This document shows positions 8,645-18,301 of a stretch of DNA of 64,000 bases, in pieces. The first letter of the stretch is position 1. Each line of letters opens with the position of its first letter. The stretch spans positions 3,286,001-3,350,000 of the forward strand of contig NZ_SHLD01000001.1 of NCBI RefSeq assembly GCF_004217615.1. Reading direction: 5' to 3'. Source of the DNA: Micromonospora kangleipakensis. Its GTDB lineage: Bacteria; Actinomycetota; Actinomycetes; Mycobacteriales; Micromonosporaceae. The position numbers and the translations under genes are program-made. The notes below the pieces were generated by a model. The model ran no database searches, was not told the DNA's origin, and was given only the letters and a program-made list of their open reading frames with translations.

Positions 8645-9579
8645 ACCTCACCGAGCTCGGCTACGTCGCCGGCTGGCGCCTGGTCCGCGCGCTGCCCCGG
8701 CCCGTGGTGGCCGCGGCCTTCCGGGTGGGCGCAGACAGCGCCCACCGCAAGGGCGGCGGCGGTACGGCCCGACTCCGCGCCAACCTGCGCCGGGTGGTCG
8801 GCCCCGACCTGCCCGAGGCCGAGCTGGACGCGCTGGTCCGGCGCGGTCTGCGGTCGTACGCCCGGTACTGGATGGAGGCCTTCCGGCTGCCCGCGCTGAA
8901 CCGCCGGCAGATCCTCGCCGGGTTCCGCCTTGACGGGCAGGAGAAGCTCGCCGCCGACGTGGCGGCCGGCCGCGGAGCGGTGGTGGCGCTGCCGCACGCC
9001 GGCAACTGGGACGCCGCCGGCGCCTGGGTCGCGGCCACCGGCTGGCCGATCACCACCGTCGCAGAGCGGCTCAGGCCGGAGGGCGTCTACGAGCGGTTCC
9101 TCGCCTTCCGGCAGGGCCTGGGCATGGAGATCCTGCCCACCCACGGCGGCGAGCGGCCGGCGTTCGACGTGCTGGTGGACCGGCTGCGGGCGGGGGCGGT
9201 GGTGCCGCTGCTGGCCGACCGGGACCTCTCCGCCCGGGGCATCGAGGTCGAGTTCTTCGGCGGCCGGACCCGGATGCCGGCCGGGCCGGCCCTGCTCGCG
9301 CTGCGCACCGGGGCGCCGCTCTACGTCGCTTCCCTCTGGTACGAGCCGGACACCGCGTGCGCCGCCCTCGAGGGGCCGTTGGAGCTGCCCGATCCGGACA
9401 GCGGGCCGCTGGACCAGCGGGTCCGGACGCTGACCCAACGCATTGCCGACGGTCTCGCGGCGGGCATCGCCCGCCATCCTGAAGACTGGCACATGTTGCA
9501 GCGGATGTGGCTGGACCAGCGCACGGCGACCGACGGCGGGACCGCGGCGCAGCCGTCGGCCGCCACCCGGACAAGCTGA
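8641..9579 (+). CDS. Phosphatidylinositol mannoside acyltransferase
   Basis: A 312-residue LpxL/HtrB-type acyltransferase. The catalytic HX4D motif reads HAGNWD within VVALPHAGNWDAAGAW, and the acceptor-side block GPALLALRTGAPLY is present. In the conserved actinobacterial position between pgsA and pimA this enzyme puts an acyl chain on the mannose of PIM1/PIM2 (family knowledge, PatA-type) at the inner membrane face. The GTG start overlaps the pgsA stop by 4 nt. It lacks the N-terminal membrane anchor of the proteobacterial enzymes, as usual for this group. Confidence 0.9.
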   Translation: MNLTELGYVAGWRLVRALPRPVVAAAFRVGADSAHRKGGGGTARLRANLRRVVGPDLPEAELDALVRRGLRSYARYWMEAFRLPALNRRQILAGFRLDGQEKLAADVAAGRGAVVALPHAGNWDAAGAWVAATGWPITTVAERLRPEGVYERFLAFRQGLGMEILPTHGGERPAFDVLVDRLRAGAVVPLLADRDLSARGIEVEFFGGRTRMPAGPALLALRTGAPLYVASLWYEPDTACAALEGPLELPDPDSGPLDQRVRTLTQRIADGLAAGIARHPEDWHMLQRMWLDQRTATDGGTAAQPSAATRTS

Positions 9580-9592
9580 GGGAGCGGGCGCA

Positions 9593-10753
9593 ATGCGGAT
9601 CGGCATCGTGTGCCCGTACTCCTTCGACGTCCCCGGCGGGGTGCAGAACCACGTCATGGACCTTGCCGAGGCGTTGATCGGGCTGGGGAACGAGGTGAGC
9701 GTGCTCGCCCCGGCCGACGAGGACTCGTCGCTGCCGCCGTACGTGGTGTCGGCGGGGCGGGCGGTGCCGCTGCCGTACAACGGCTCGGTGGCCCGGATCG
9801 CGTTCGGGCCGGTCTCCACCGCCCGGGTGCGGCGCTGGATCACCCGGGGCGACTTCGACGTGCTGCACGTGCACGAGCCGCTGACGCCCAGCCTCTCCAT
9901 GCTCGCCGTGCTCTGCGCCCGCGGCCCGGTGGTGGCCACCTTCCACACCGCGATGACCCGGTCCCGGGTGCTCTCCGCCGCGCAGGGCGTGCTGCAGATC
10001 CTGCTGGAGCGGCTCACCGCCCGGATCGCGGTCAGCGCCCTCGCCCGCAAGGTGCAGGTCGAGCACATGGACGGCGGCGCGGTGGAGATCCCGAACGGGG
10101 TGACCGTGGCCAAGTTCGCCGGGGTCGCGCCGCTGCCCGGCTGGCCGGGGGAGTGCGGGCCGGGCACCGGCGGCACGCTCGGCTTCCTGGGGCGGTTCAC
10201 CGAGCCCCGCAAGGGCTTCCCGATCCTCCGGGACGCGTTCGTCGCGCTCGCCCCGCACCGGCCCGGGCTGCGGCTGCTGGTCGCCGGCCCGGGCGACCCG
10301 GACGACCTGTACGACCAGTTCCCCGCCGCGCTGCGCGACCGGGTCACCTTCCTCGGCCTGGTCTCCGAGGCGGACAAGGCACGCATGCTGCGCAGCGTGC
10401 ACCTCTACGTCGCACCGAACACCGGCGGGGAATCCTTCGGGATGATCCTCACCGAGGCCCTCGCCGCCGGCACCACGGTGGTCGCCAGCGACCTGGACGC
10501 GTTCCGCCGGGTGCTCGACGGCGGGCGGGCCGGCCGGCTCTTCCCGACCGGCGACCCAGCCGCGCTGCATACGGCGCTCGCCGCGCTGCTCGACGACGCC
10601 GACCAGCGGGCCGCGCTGACCGCCTGCGGCGACCAGGTGGTGGCGAATTTCGACTGGCCCGTGGTTGCCCGCCGCGTTCTGGAGGTATACGCAGCGGCGA
10701 TCGAAGCCACCGACGGTCGGGTCATCGACCAGGAATGGGTGGGGATGGGCTGA
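9593..10753 (+). CDS. pimA: Phosphatidylinositol alpha-mannosyltransferase PimA
   Basis: GT4 glycosyltransferase that moves the first mannose from GDP-mannose to phosphatidylinositol. 386 residues in two Rossmann domains. The N-terminal loop PYSFDVPGGVQNHV carries the Gly-Gly that lines the nucleotide site; the acidic pair E-x7-E is in GGESFGMILTEALAAG near residue 280. GGAG at 9580-9583 gives 9-10 nt spacing to the ATG, and only 13 nt separate it from the acyltransferase stop. It ends the three-gene PIM operon. Confidence 0.95.
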   Translation: MRIGIVCPYSFDVPGGVQNHVMDLAEALIGLGNEVSVLAPADEDSSLPPYVVSAGRAVPLPYNGSVARIAFGPVSTARVRRWITRGDFDVLHVHEPLTPSLSMLAVLCARGPVVATFHTAMTRSRVLSAAQGVLQILLERLTARIAVSALARKVQVEHMDGGAVEIPNGVTVAKFAGVAPLPGWPGECGPGTGGTLGFLGRFTEPRKGFPILRDAFVALAPHRPGLRLLVAGPGDPDDLYDQFPAALRDRVTFLGLVSEADKARMLRSVHLYVAPNTGGESFGMILTEALAAGTTVVASDLDAFRRVLDGGRAGRLFPTGDPAALHTALAALLDDADQRAALTACGDQVVANFDWPVVARRVLEVYAAAIEATDGRVIDQEWVGMG

Positions 10754-10830
10754 GCGGCGGGGCCGCTGGGGCCGATGTGACGAGCGCGTCGGCGACAGCC
10801 GCGCCGAACCGGGCGGGAACGGAGCAGCAC

Positions 10831-10836
10831 TACGAT
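10831..10836 (+). promoter_or_regulatory. Leaderless -10 box (TACGAT)
   Basis: TACGAT, 7 nt, ATG at 10844. The in-frame ATG at 10835 overlaps this box, so the later start is favoured. Confidence 0.4.
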
Positions 10837-10843
10837 GCCGGGC

Positions 10844-11338
10844 ATGTGGTGGGTGGTGGGCGCGGTCCTGGTCGTCGGGCTCGTCGGGGCGTACCTGATC
10901 TGGACGGCCGGCCGGGTCGAGCGGCTGCAGGCCCGCGCGGAGTCGGCTGCCCGGGCGCTCGACGCGCACCTGCTGCGCCGCGCGGCGGCCGCGGCGGTCC
11001 TGGCCGAGCAGCGGTACGGCGTGGAGCTGTACGCGGCGGCCCGGATCGCCCTGGACGCCCCGCCCGAGGAGCGGGAGGCGGCCGAGAACGACCTCACCCG
11101 GCAGTTGCGCGGGGTCCAGCTGGACCCGGCCGACCGGGCCTGTGAGGCGGTGATCGCGGCCAGTCGGCGGCTGGCGCTGGCCCGGCAGGTGCACACCGAC
11201 CTGGTCCGGGACGCGCGGTCGGCCCGCAGCCGTCCGCTGGTACGCCTGTTACGGATGGGACGCCGGCACCAGTGGCCGCGCTACTTCGACGTCGACGACC
11301 CCACCCTGGCCGTCCCGGCGGACGTCACCACCGGCTGA
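10844..11338 (+). CDS. Small membrane-anchored protein downstream of pimA
   Basis: 164 residues: one N-terminal transmembrane helix (about residues 2-20, WWVVGAVLVVGLVGAYLIW) and then a basic, alanine- and arginine-rich, likely helical cytoplasmic part (RVERLQARAESAARALDAHL). The layout is LemA-like but no LemA motif can be claimed. In Mycobacterium the gene after pimA encodes a membrane protein with a Nudix domain; no Nudix box (GX5EX7REUXEEXGU) is present here. The end VDDPTLAVPADVTTG is acidic and unstructured. Function unknown; position suggests a link to the cell envelope. Confidence 0.75.
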   Translation: MWWVVGAVLVVGLVGAYLIWTAGRVERLQARAESAARALDAHLLRRAAAAAVLAEQRYGVELYAAARIALDAPPEEREAAENDLTRQLRGVQLDPADRACEAVIAASRRLALARQVHTDLVRDARSARSRPLVRLLRMGRRHQWPRYFDVDDPTLAVPADVTTG

Positions 11339-11340
11339 CC

Positions 11341-11366
11341 GGGCCGCCGGCCGCGCTCAGCGGCCC
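11341..11366 (+). terminator. Weak hairpin after the membrane protein gene
   Basis: Arms GGGCCGC (11341-11347) and GCGGCCC (11360-11366) with a 12-nt loop, starting 2 nt after the stop codon. The stem is short, so this is tentative. Confidence 0.3.
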
Positions 11367-11442
11367 TGGTCAGGGGTGATGCGGGCCACAGAGCAGGCCA
11401 CCGTGGGTCTGATTGGCTGTCGGACCGGCGTTGACGCCGTCG

Positions 11443-11448
11443 TAGCAT
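11443..11448 (+). promoter_or_regulatory. Candidate -10 box (TAGCAT) for pdxS
   Basis: TAGCAT, giving a leader of about 35 nt containing AAGGAG (11476-11481). A TTGACG at 11431-11436 is too close to act as its -35 box. Confidence 0.35.
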
Positions 11449-11490
11449 TTCTGCAGCCACCCCCTGAGCACGCCCAAGGAGCGATGACCC

Positions 11491-12408
11491 GTGCCCGAAT
11501 CCACCTCCCCGAACGCCAACGCCACGCCCGTCGTCGGCACCGCCCGCGTCAAGCGGGGCATGGCCGAGATGCTCAAGGGCGGCGTGATCATGGACGTGGT
11601 CACCCCCGAGCAGGCCAAGATCGCCGAGGACGCCGGCGCGGTCGCCGTCATGGCGCTGGAGCGCGTGCCCGCGGACATCCGCGCGCAGGGCGGCGTCTCC
11701 CGGATGAGCGACCCGGACATGATCGACGGCATCATCGAGGCCGTCTCCATCCCGGTGATGGCCAAGGTCCGCATCGGCCACTTTGTCGAGGCGCAGATCC
11801 TCCAGTCGCTCGGCGTCGACTACATCGACGAGTCCGAGGTGCTGACCCCGGCGGACTACGCCAACCACATCGACAAGTGGGCCTACACCGTCCCCTTCGT
11901 CTGCGGTGCGACCAACCTGGGCGAGGCGCTGCGGCGGATCACCGAGGGCGCGGCGATGATCCGCTCCAAGGGTGAGGCCGGCACCGGTGACGTCTCCAAC
12001 GCCACCACCCACATGCGCAAGATCCGCCAGGAGATCCGTCGGCTGCAGTCGCTGCCGGAGGACGAGCTCTTCGTCGCCGCCAAGGAGCTGCAGGCGCCGT
12101 ACGAGCTGGTCAAGGAGATCGCCCAGACCGGCAAGCTGCCGGTGGTGCTGTTCACCGCGGGCGGCATCGCCACCCCGGCCGACGCCGCCATGATGATGCA
12201 GCTCGGCGCCGAGGGTGTCTTCGTCGGCTCCGGCATCTTCAAGTCGGGCAACCCGGCCCAGCGCGCGGCCGCGATCGTCAAGGCGACCACCTTCCACGAC
12301 GACCCGGACGTGCTGGCCAAGGTCTCCCGCGGCCTGGGCGAGGCGATGGTCGGCATCAACGTCGACGAGATCCCGCAGCCGCACCGCCTGGCCGAGCGCG
12401 GTTGGTGA
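11491..12408 (+). CDS. pdxS: Pyridoxal 5'-phosphate synthase, lyase subunit
   Basis: Makes PLP from ribose 5-phosphate, glyceraldehyde 3-phosphate and ammonia, in a dodecameric complex with PdxT. 305 residues, a (beta/alpha)8 barrel. The start of the barrel [20 protein letters not shown], the Schiff-base lysine segment [15 protein letters not shown] and the phosphate-binding [19 protein letters not shown] are all present. GTG start with AAGGAG 9 nt upstream; an ATG 8 nt earlier is out of frame. The pdxT start overlaps its stop. Confidence 0.97.
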   Translation: MPESTSPNANATPVVGTARVKRGMAEMLKGGVIMDVVTPEQAKIAEDAGAVAVMALERVPADIRAQGGVSRMSDPDMIDGIIEAVSIPVMAKVRIGHFVEAQILQSLGVDYIDESEVLTPADYANHIDKWAYTVPFVCGATNLGEALRRITEGAAMIRSKGEAGTGDVSNATTHMRKIRQEIRRLQSLPEDELFVAAKELQAPYELVKEIAQTGKLPVVLFTAGGIATPADAAMMMQLGAEGVFVGSGIFKSGNPAQRAAAIVKATTFHDDPDVLAKVSRGLGEAMVGINVDEIPQPHRLAERGW

Positions 12409-12413
12409 CGCCG

Positions 12414-13019
12414 ATGGGTGACCAGCCGAAGATCGGTGTCCTCGCGCTGCAGGGGGACGTGCGCGAGCACGTCGCGGCCCTGGCCGGCGCGGGCGCGGAC
12501 GCCCGCCCGGTCCGCCGTCCGGCGGAGCTGGACGCGGTCGACGGGCTGGTCATCCCCGGGGGCGAGTCCACCACCATCAGCAAGCTCGCCGACATCTTCG
12601 AGATGCGTGAGCCGATCGACAAGCGGATCGCCGGCGGCATGCCGGTCTACGGGTCCTGCGCCGGCATGATCATGCTGGCCACCGAGGTCCTGGACGGCCG
12701 GCCCGACCAGCGCGGCTTCGCCGGCATCGAGATGACGGTGCGGCGCAACGCCTTCGGCCGGCAGGTCGACTCGTTCGAGGCGCCGGTGGCGATCACCGGG
12801 GTCGAGGGCGAGCCGTTCCACGCCGTCTTCATCCGGGCCCCCTGGGTCGAGCGGGTCGGCGAGGGCGTCGAGGTGCTGGGCCGGGTCACCGACGGGCCGG
12901 CCGCCGACCGGATCGTCGCGGTCCGGCAGGGCAACCTGGTGGCCACCTCGTTCCACCCGGAACTCACCGGTGACCTGCGGCTGCACCGCTACTTCGTGGA
13001 GCTGGTCCGCGCCGCCTGA
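12414..13019 (+). CDS. pdxT: Pyridoxal 5'-phosphate synthase, glutaminase subunit
   Basis: Class I glutamine amidotransferase (SNO family) that feeds ammonia to PdxS. 201 residues from the ATG. The nucleophile Cys is in [10 protein letters not shown] and the His-Glu pair in SFHPELTGD; the oxyanion strand [15 protein letters not shown] is intact. Possible starts are GTG at 12405, which overlaps the pdxS stop as GTGA, and ATG at 12414; the family N-terminus ([10 protein letters not shown]) is reached soon after either, so the choice changes only three residues. Translational coupling to pdxS is likely. Confidence 0.96.
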   Translation: MGDQPKIGVLALQGDVREHVAALAGAGADARPVRRPAELDAVDGLVIPGGESTTISKLADIFEMREPIDKRIAGGMPVYGSCAGMIMLATEVLDGRPDQRGFAGIEMTVRRNAFGRQVDSFEAPVAITGVEGEPFHAVFIRAPWVERVGEGVEVLGRVTDGPAADRIVAVRQGNLVATSFHPELTGDLRLHRYFVELVRAA

Positions 13020-13030
13020 GGCGTCCGACC

Positions 13031-13061
13031 CGGGCCTCCCTCCCGTCGGGAGGGAGGCCCG
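13031..13061 (+). terminator. Terminator after pdxT
   Basis: Perfect 14-bp stem, CGGGCCTCCCTCCC (13031-13044) and its complement (13048-13061), with a 3-nt loop, 11 nt after the pdxT stop. Confidence 0.75.
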
Positions 13062-13084
13062 CTCCACGCCCGGCCGGTGCGTGT

Positions 13085-13115
13085 GTGACACCGCCGGGTG
13101 CGACCTCGGTAGGAT
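13085..13115 (+). promoter_or_regulatory. Candidate yebC promoter
   Basis: GTGACA (13085-13090) and TAGGAT (13110-13115), 19 nt apart. Transcription from here would give a leader of about 115 nt before yebC. Tentative. Confidence 0.35.
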
Positions 13116-13235
13116 TGCCGCGGTTCGGCAGGGCTCACCGCCCGCCGCAGCCCTCCACCTGACCGGCGCCGGTCCAGGCGGTGGAGCTGGCGCGGACAGT
13201 CGACGCAGGCGTGAGTCAACAGACGGAGGTATGAG

Positions 13236-13988
13236 ATGTCCGGCCACTCAAAGTGGGCGACCACCAAGCACAAGAAGGCCGTCATCGACGCCAAGCGCGG
13301 CAAGATGTTCGCCAAGCTGATCAAGAACGTCGAGGTCGCGGCCCGGACCGGCGGCGGCGACCCCGCCGGCAACCCGACGCTCTACGACGCCATCCAGAAG
13401 GCCAAGAAGAACTCGGTACCGAACGACAACATCGACCGCGCGGTCAAGCGGGGCTCCGGCCTGGAGGCCGGCGGCGCCGACTGGCAGACGATCATGTACG
13501 AGGGCTACGGCCCGAACGGCGTGGCGATGCTCATCGAGTGCCTCACCGACAACCGCAACCGCGCCGCCACCGAGGTACGGACCGCGCTGACCCGCAACGG
13601 CGGCTCGCTCGCCGACGCCGGCTCGGTGTCGTACATGTTCTCCCGCAAGGGCGTGGTGATCGTCCCCAAGGCCGGCACGACCGAGGACGACGTGATGATG
13701 GCGGTCCTCGACGCCGGCGCCGAGGAGGTCAACGACCTCGGTGAGGCGTACGAGGTGGTCTCCGAGCCGACCGACCTGATCCCGGTCCGCACCGCCCTGC
13801 AGGACGCCGGCATCGAGTACGAGTCGGCCGAGTCCTCCCTCATCCCCAGCATGAACGTGCCGCTGGACGAGGAGGGCGCGCGCAAGGTCTTCAAGCTGAT
13901 CGACGTGCTGGAGGACTGCGACGACGTGCAGAACGTCTACGCGAACTTCGACGTCCCCGACGACGTGATGGCGGCCGTCGACGCCTGA
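13236..13988 (+). CDS. yebC: YebC/TACO1-family protein
   Basis: 250 residues with the invariant start [20 protein letters not shown] and the three-domain YebC layout ending in an acidic tail. YebC proteins act on ribosomes stalled at proline-rich stretches and some act as transcription factors (family knowledge). In actinobacteria the gene normally lies just upstream of ruvCAB; here about 30 kb of other genes separate them. GGAGGT with 5-6 nt spacing supports the ATG. A hairpin follows the gene. Confidence 0.95.
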   Translation: MSGHSKWATTKHKKAVIDAKRGKMFAKLIKNVEVAARTGGGDPAGNPTLYDAIQKAKKNSVPNDNIDRAVKRGSGLEAGGADWQTIMYEGYGPNGVAMLIECLTDNRNRAATEVRTALTRNGGSLADAGSVSYMFSRKGVVIVPKAGTTEDDVMMAVLDAGAEEVNDLGEAYEVVSEPTDLIPVRTALQDAGIEYESAESSLIPSMNVPLDEEGARKVFKLIDVLEDCDDVQNVYANFDVPDDVMAAVDA

Positions 13989-13995
13989 CCCGGCG

Positions 13996-14015
13996 CGGCG
14001 GGCCCCGGCCCGCCG
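13996..14015 (+). terminator. Terminator after yebC
   Basis: Perfect 9-bp stem CGGCGGGCC / GGCCCGCCG with a 2-nt loop, starting 7 nt after the stop codon. Confidence 0.6.
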
Positions 14016-14036
14016 ACCGAGGGTCCGCTGCGGGAC

Positions 14037-14107
14037 CTGTGGAGCTGATGTCGCAGACGAATCGCCCGGCGCGACCGGCTGATTCGTTGACGGCATCAGC
14101 TCCACAG
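14037..14107. repeat. 71-bp palindromic element (REP/MITE-like)
   Basis: Two 33-nt arms, 14037-14069 and 14075-14107, match in 27 of 33 positions with a 5-nt loop. The outermost 14 nt, CTGTGGAGCTGATG, are perfect. The element lies just after the yebC terminator and its right arm carries the point where the sigma-factor relic ends. Its compensated arms suggest a mobile or structural repeat; copies elsewhere in the genome would confirm this. Confidence 0.6.
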
Positions 14108-14463
14108 CGTCCGGTGGGGACCTTCCCGCACCCGGCGGTAGCCTGCGGCGTCCAGGTCGTACTCCGGCTTCGGCGCGGCGCTGCGCCACGCCGCAGCGTC
14201 GCCGCCCGCCGCCGCGTTCTGTTGGCGGCCAGCCGGTAGAGCCAGGTGTGGAACGAGGACCGGGCCTCGAAACCGGTGATGCCCCGGGCCAGCGCGAGCA
14301 GCGTGTCCTGGCACGCCTCCTCGGCGTCCTCCCGGTTCGGCAGCAGGCGGGCGCAGAGGCGCAGCACTTCCGGGCGGACGGCCACCAGCAGGGCGTCGAG
14401 CGCCGCCCGGTCGCCCAGCGAGGCCGACCCGGCCAGATCGTCGATACCGTCCGCGAGGGGCAT
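14097..14463 (-). pseudogene. Truncated ECF sigma factor
   Basis: The ATG at 14463 has a good GGGAGGG site and opens a sigma-70 region 2: ALDALLVAVRPEVLRLCARL, then LPNREDAEEACQDTLLALAR and SSFHTWLYRLAANRTRRR, the core-binding and -10-reading part. After about residue 86 the similarity stops. One frame continues with no family likeness; the next frame gives about 25 unmatched residues and ends at a TGA inside the palindromic element at 14037-14107. Region 4 (the -35 reader) is absent. An intact ECF factor has about 160 or more residues, so this is a broken gene. Confidence 0.65.
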
Positions 14464-14698
14464 GACGCCCTCCCGTGCTCGCCGATGTGCTTGCCGTCCA
14501 GGCTACGACCGGTTGCGCGGCCCCGGCCCGGCCGAGTCCGGCAGCCGACTCGCCGCCCCGCCCAGGGTCGGCGCGGGAGATCCACGCCACCCGACGGTGA
14601 TCTGTCCGCGCGGCTGCTGGAGGTGCCTTCGAGGGCGGGGATAGGGTGGGCCGACCGACTTCTCACCACCCACGAAGCCGACCCGGGGGGCGCCACGC

Positions 14699-17600
14699 AT
14701 GGGCGATTCGTTCGCGCATCTGCACGTGCACACTGAGTACTCGATGCTCGACGGGGCGGCCCGGCTCAAGGACCTCTTCGCCGAGGCGAACCGGCTCGGC
14801 ATGCCGGCGGTGGCCATCACCGACCACGGCAACATGCACGGCGCGAACGACTTCTACAAGCAGGCCATGGCCGCCGGGATCACCCCGATCCTGGGCGTCG
14901 AGGCGTACGTGGCGCCGGAGTCGCGCTTCCACAAGGCGCGGGTCAAGTGGGGCCGGCCGGAGCAGAAGAGCGACGACGTTTCCGGTAACGGCGCGATCAC
15001 CCACAAGACCATGTGGGCGCGGAACGCCACCGGCCTGAAGAACCTGTTCACGCTGAACTCGCGCGCCTCCATGGAGGGCCACTACGTCAAGTGGCCCCGG
15101 ATGGACATGGAGCTGATCGCCGAGCACGCCGAGGGCATCATGGCCACCACCGGCTGCCCCTCGGGCGCGGTGCAGACCCGGCTGCGGCTGGGCCAGTTCG
15201 ACGAGGCCCTCAAGGTCGCCGCCAGCTACCAGGACATCTTCGGCAGGGAGAACTACTTCCTGGAGATCATGGACCACGGCCTCGACATCGAGCGCCGGGT
15301 CCGCGACGGGCTCACCGAGATCGCCCGCAAGCTCGACATCCCGCCGGTGGTCACCAACGACTCGCACTACACCCACGAGGCCCAGTCCACCGCGCACGAC
15401 GTCCTGCTCTGCGTGCAGACCGGCAGCAACATCGACGACCCGAACCGGTTCCGCTTCGAGGGCGGCGGCTACTTCATCAAGTCGGCCGAGCAGATGCGCG
15501 CGGTCGACTCCTCGGAGCTGTGGCAGCAGGGCTGCCGCAACACCCTGCTGGTCGCGGAGAAGGTCGACCCGACCGGGATGTTCGAGTTCCACAACCTGAT
15601 GCCGCGCTTCCCGGTCCCGGAGGGGGAGACCGAGGAGTCCTGGTTCCGCAAGGAGACCTTCGCCGGGCTGGCCCGCCGCTACCCGGGCGGCATCCCCGAG
15701 GGGCACCTGGTCCAGGCCGAGTACGAGCTGGGCGTCATCAACCAGATGGGCTTCCCGTCGTACTTCCTCGTGGTCGCCGACTTCATCCAGTGGGCGAAGA
15801 GCCAGGGCATCGCCGTCGGTCCGGGCCGTGGCTCGGCCGCCGGCTCGCTCGTCGCGTACGCCCTGGGCATCACCGACCTGGACCCGATCCCGCACGGCCT
15901 GATCTTCGAGCGGTTCCTCAACCCCGAGCGCGTCTCGATGCCGGATGTCGACATCGACTTCGACGAGCGTCGGCGCGGCGAGGTGATCAGGTACGTCACC
16001 GACAAGTGGGGCGAGGACAAGGTCGCCCAGATCGCGACCTTCGGCACGATCAAGGCGAAGGCCGCGATCAAGGACTCGGCCCGGGTGCTCGGTTTCCCGT
16101 ACGCGGTGGGCGACCGGATCACCAAGGCGATGCCCCCGGCGGTGATGGGCAAGGACATCCCGCTCACCGGCATCTTCGACCCGAAGCACCCCCGGTACGC
16201 CGAGGCCGGCGAGATCCGTGGCCTCTACGAGTCGGACCCGGACGTGCGCAAGGTGATCGACACCGCCAAGGGCATCGAGGGGCTGATCCGGCAGACGGGT
16301 GTGCACGCCGCCGGCGTCATCATGTCCGCCGAGCCGATCATCGAGCACATCCCGCTGATGCGCCGGGACGCCGACGGGGCGATCATCACCCAGTTCGACT
16401 ACCCGACGTGCGAGTCGCTCGGGCTGTTGAAGATGGACTTCCTCGGCCTGCGGAACCTGACCATCATCGACGACGCGGTCAAGAACATCGAGCTCAACCA
16501 CGGCAAGCAGCTGGACCTGCTGTCCCTGCCGCTGGACGACAAGGCCGCCTACGAGCTGCTGGCCCGGGGCGACACCCTCGGCGTGTTCCAGCTCGACGGC
16601 GGGCCGATGCGCTCGCTGCTGCGGCTGATGAAGCCGGACAACTTCGAGGACATCTCCGCCGTCCTGGCGCTCTACCGGCCCGGCCCGATGGGCGTCGACT
16701 CGCACACCAACTACGCGCTGCGCAAGAACGGCCAGCAGGAGATCACCCCGATCCACCCGGAGCTCGAGGAGCCGCTGCGGGAGATCCTCGCCCCCACCTA
16801 CGGCCTGATCGTCTATCAGGAGCAGGTGCAGCGCGCCGCGCAGATCCTCGCCGGTTACACCCTCGGCCAGGCCGACCTGCTGCGCCGGGCGATGGGCAAG
16901 AAGAAGAAGGAGATCCTCGACAAGGAGTTCATCCCGTTCCGGGACGGCTGCCGGGAGCGCGGCTACTCCGACGAGGCGATCCAGGCGGTGTGGGACGTCC
17001 TGGTCCCGTTCGCCGGCTACGCCTTCAACAAGGCGCACTCCGCCGCCTACGGGCTGGTCTCGTACTGGACCGCGTACCTCAAGGCCCACTACCCGGCCGA
17101 GTACATGGCCGGGCTGCTCACCTCCGTCGGTGACGACAAGGACAAGATGGCGCTCTATCTCTCCGAGTGCCGCCGGATGCGCATCCAGGTGCTGCCGCCG
17201 GACGTGAACACCTCCGCCGGGCCGTTCACCCCGGTCGGCAAGGACATCCGCTTCGGCCTGGCCGCGGTGCGCAACGTCGGCGCGAACGTGGTCGCCTCGA
17301 TCATGCGGTGCCGCGAGGAGAAGGGCGAGTACGCCGACTTCTACGACTTCCTGTCCAAGGTGGACGCGGTCGTCTGCAACAAGAAGACCATCGAATCGCT
17401 GATCAAGGCCGGCGCCTTCGACTCGCTCGGCCACCCGCGCAAGGGCCTGCTCGCCGTGCACGCCGACGCCATCGACGCGTACGCCGACGTCAAGCGCAAG
17501 GAGGCGGTCGGCCAGTACGACCTCTTCGGCGCCGGCTTCGGCGAGGCGGACACCGGCGGCAGCACCACGGTCATGCCGACCATCGGCGAGGGCGAGTGGG

Positions 17601-18232
17601 ACAAGCGGGACAAGCTGGCCTTCGAGCGGGAGATGCTCGGCCTGTACGTCTCCGACCACCCGCTCTTCGGCCTGGAGCACGTCCTCGGCGCGGCGGCGGA
17701 CACCACGATCGCCGCGCTCGCCGAGGAGGGCGGGGTGCCCGACGGGGCGGTGGTCACCCTTGCCGGCATCCTCTCCGGCGTGCAGCGCCGGGTCACCAAG
17801 CAGGGCCGGGCCTGGGCCTCGGCCACCCTGGAGGACCTGGCCGGCGGGGTGGAGGCGCTCTTCTTCCCCAACACCTATGAGGTGATCGGGCAGTACATCG
17901 CCGAGGACGCGATCGTGGTGGTCAAGGGGCGGGTGGACCGCCGCGACGAGACGCCGCGGATCATGGCGATGGACATGTCCATGCCGGACGTCAGCAGCAA
18001 CCCGGCGAACAAGCCGGTCACCCTCACCATCCCGGTGCACCGGTGCACGCCGCCGCTGGTGGAGCGGCTCAAGGAGACCCTGGTGCTGCACCCGGGCGAC
18101 ACCGAGGTGCACGTCAAGCTGCTCAACGGCGGCAAGGTGACGACGCTGCGGCTCGGACCGTTCCGGGTGGCGGCCACCACCGCGCTGATGGGTGACCTGA
18201 AGAGCGTTCTCGGCCCCACCAACGTCAGCTGA
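14699..18232 (+). CDS. dnaE: DNA polymerase III alpha subunit
   Basis: Replicative polymerase, 1177 residues, close to the length of actinobacterial DnaE1 and longer than the mutagenic DnaE2 type. Domains in order: PHP domain opening with [19 protein letters not shown], palm with catalytic acidic motif [11 protein letters not shown] (near residue 420), fingers, helix-hairpin-helix/[18 protein letters not shown] region, an OB fold ([19 protein letters not shown]) and a C-terminal tau-binding part. The ATG at 14699 lacks a strong ribosome site; GGGGGGCG lies upstream. It stands as a single transcription unit between the sigma relic and the accessory block. Confidence 0.97.
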   Translation: MGDSFAHLHVHTEYSMLDGAARLKDLFAEANRLGMPAVAITDHGNMHGANDFYKQAMAAGITPILGVEAYVAPESRFHKARVKWGRPEQKSDDVSGNGAITHKTMWARNATGLKNLFTLNSRASMEGHYVKWPRMDMELIAEHAEGIMATTGCPSGAVQTRLRLGQFDEALKVAASYQDIFGRENYFLEIMDHGLDIERRVRDGLTEIARKLDIPPVVTNDSHYTHEAQSTAHDVLLCVQTGSNIDDPNRFRFEGGGYFIKSAEQMRAVDSSELWQQGCRNTLLVAEKVDPTGMFEFHNLMPRFPVPEGETEESWFRKETFAGLARRYPGGIPEGHLVQAEYELGVINQMGFPSYFLVVADFIQWAKSQGIAVGPGRGSAAGSLVAYALGITDLDPIPHGLIFERFLNPERVSMPDVDIDFDERRRGEVIRYVTDKWGEDKVAQIATFGTIKAKAAIKDSARVLGFPYAVGDRITKAMPPAVMGKDIPLTGIFDPKHPRYAEAGEIRGLYESDPDVRKVIDTAKGIEGLIRQTGVHAAGVIMSAEPIIEHIPLMRRDADGAIITQFDYPTCESLGLLKMDFLGLRNLTIIDDAVKNIELNHGKQLDLLSLPLDDKAAYELLARGDTLGVFQLDGGPMRSLLRLMKPDNFEDISAVLALYRPGPMGVDSHTNYALRKNGQQEITPIHPELEEPLREILAPTYGLIVYQEQVQRAAQILAGYTLGQADLLRRAMGKKKKEILDKEFIPFRDGCRERGYSDEAIQAVWDVLVPFAGYAFNKAHSAAYGLVSYWTAYLKAHYPAEYMAGLLTSVGDDKDKMALYLSECRRMRIQVLPPDVNTSAGPFTPVGKDIRFGLAAVRNVGANVVASIMRCREEKGEYADFYDFLSKVDAVVCNKKTIESLIKAGAFDSLGHPRKGLLAVHADAIDAYADVKRKEAVGQYDLFGAGFGEADTGGSTTVMPTIGEGEWDKRDKLAFEREMLGLYVSDHPLFGLEHVLGAAADTTIAALAEEGGVPDGAVVTLAGILSGVQRRVTKQGRAWASATLEDLAGGVEALFFPNTYEVIGQYIAEDAIVVVKGRVDRRDETPRIMAMDMSMPDVSSNPANKPVTLTIPVHRCTPPLVERLKETLVLHPGDTEVHVKLLNGGKVTTLRLGPFRVAATTALMGDLKSVLGPTNVS

Positions 18233-18289
18233 ACCCGGCCCCGACGGGTGAGTTGACGTTTATTCACCGCTTCTGTCTTATTTGTCCGT

Positions 18290-18295
18290 TATCTT
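18290..18295 (+). promoter_or_regulatory. Leaderless -10 box (TATCTT) in an A+T-rich patch
   Basis: TATCTT, 6 nt, ATG at 18302. The 50 nt before it are much richer in A and T than their surroundings. TTGACG at 18253-18258 is too far away to pair with this box. Confidence 0.5.
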
Positions 18296-18301
18296 GGGCG
18301 G

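Noticed and set aside
11431..11448. TTGACG plus TAGCAT as a classical -35/-10 promoter for pdxS
   Set aside because: Only 6 nt separate them; a functional pair needs about 16-19 nt. Only the -10 box is kept as a candidate.
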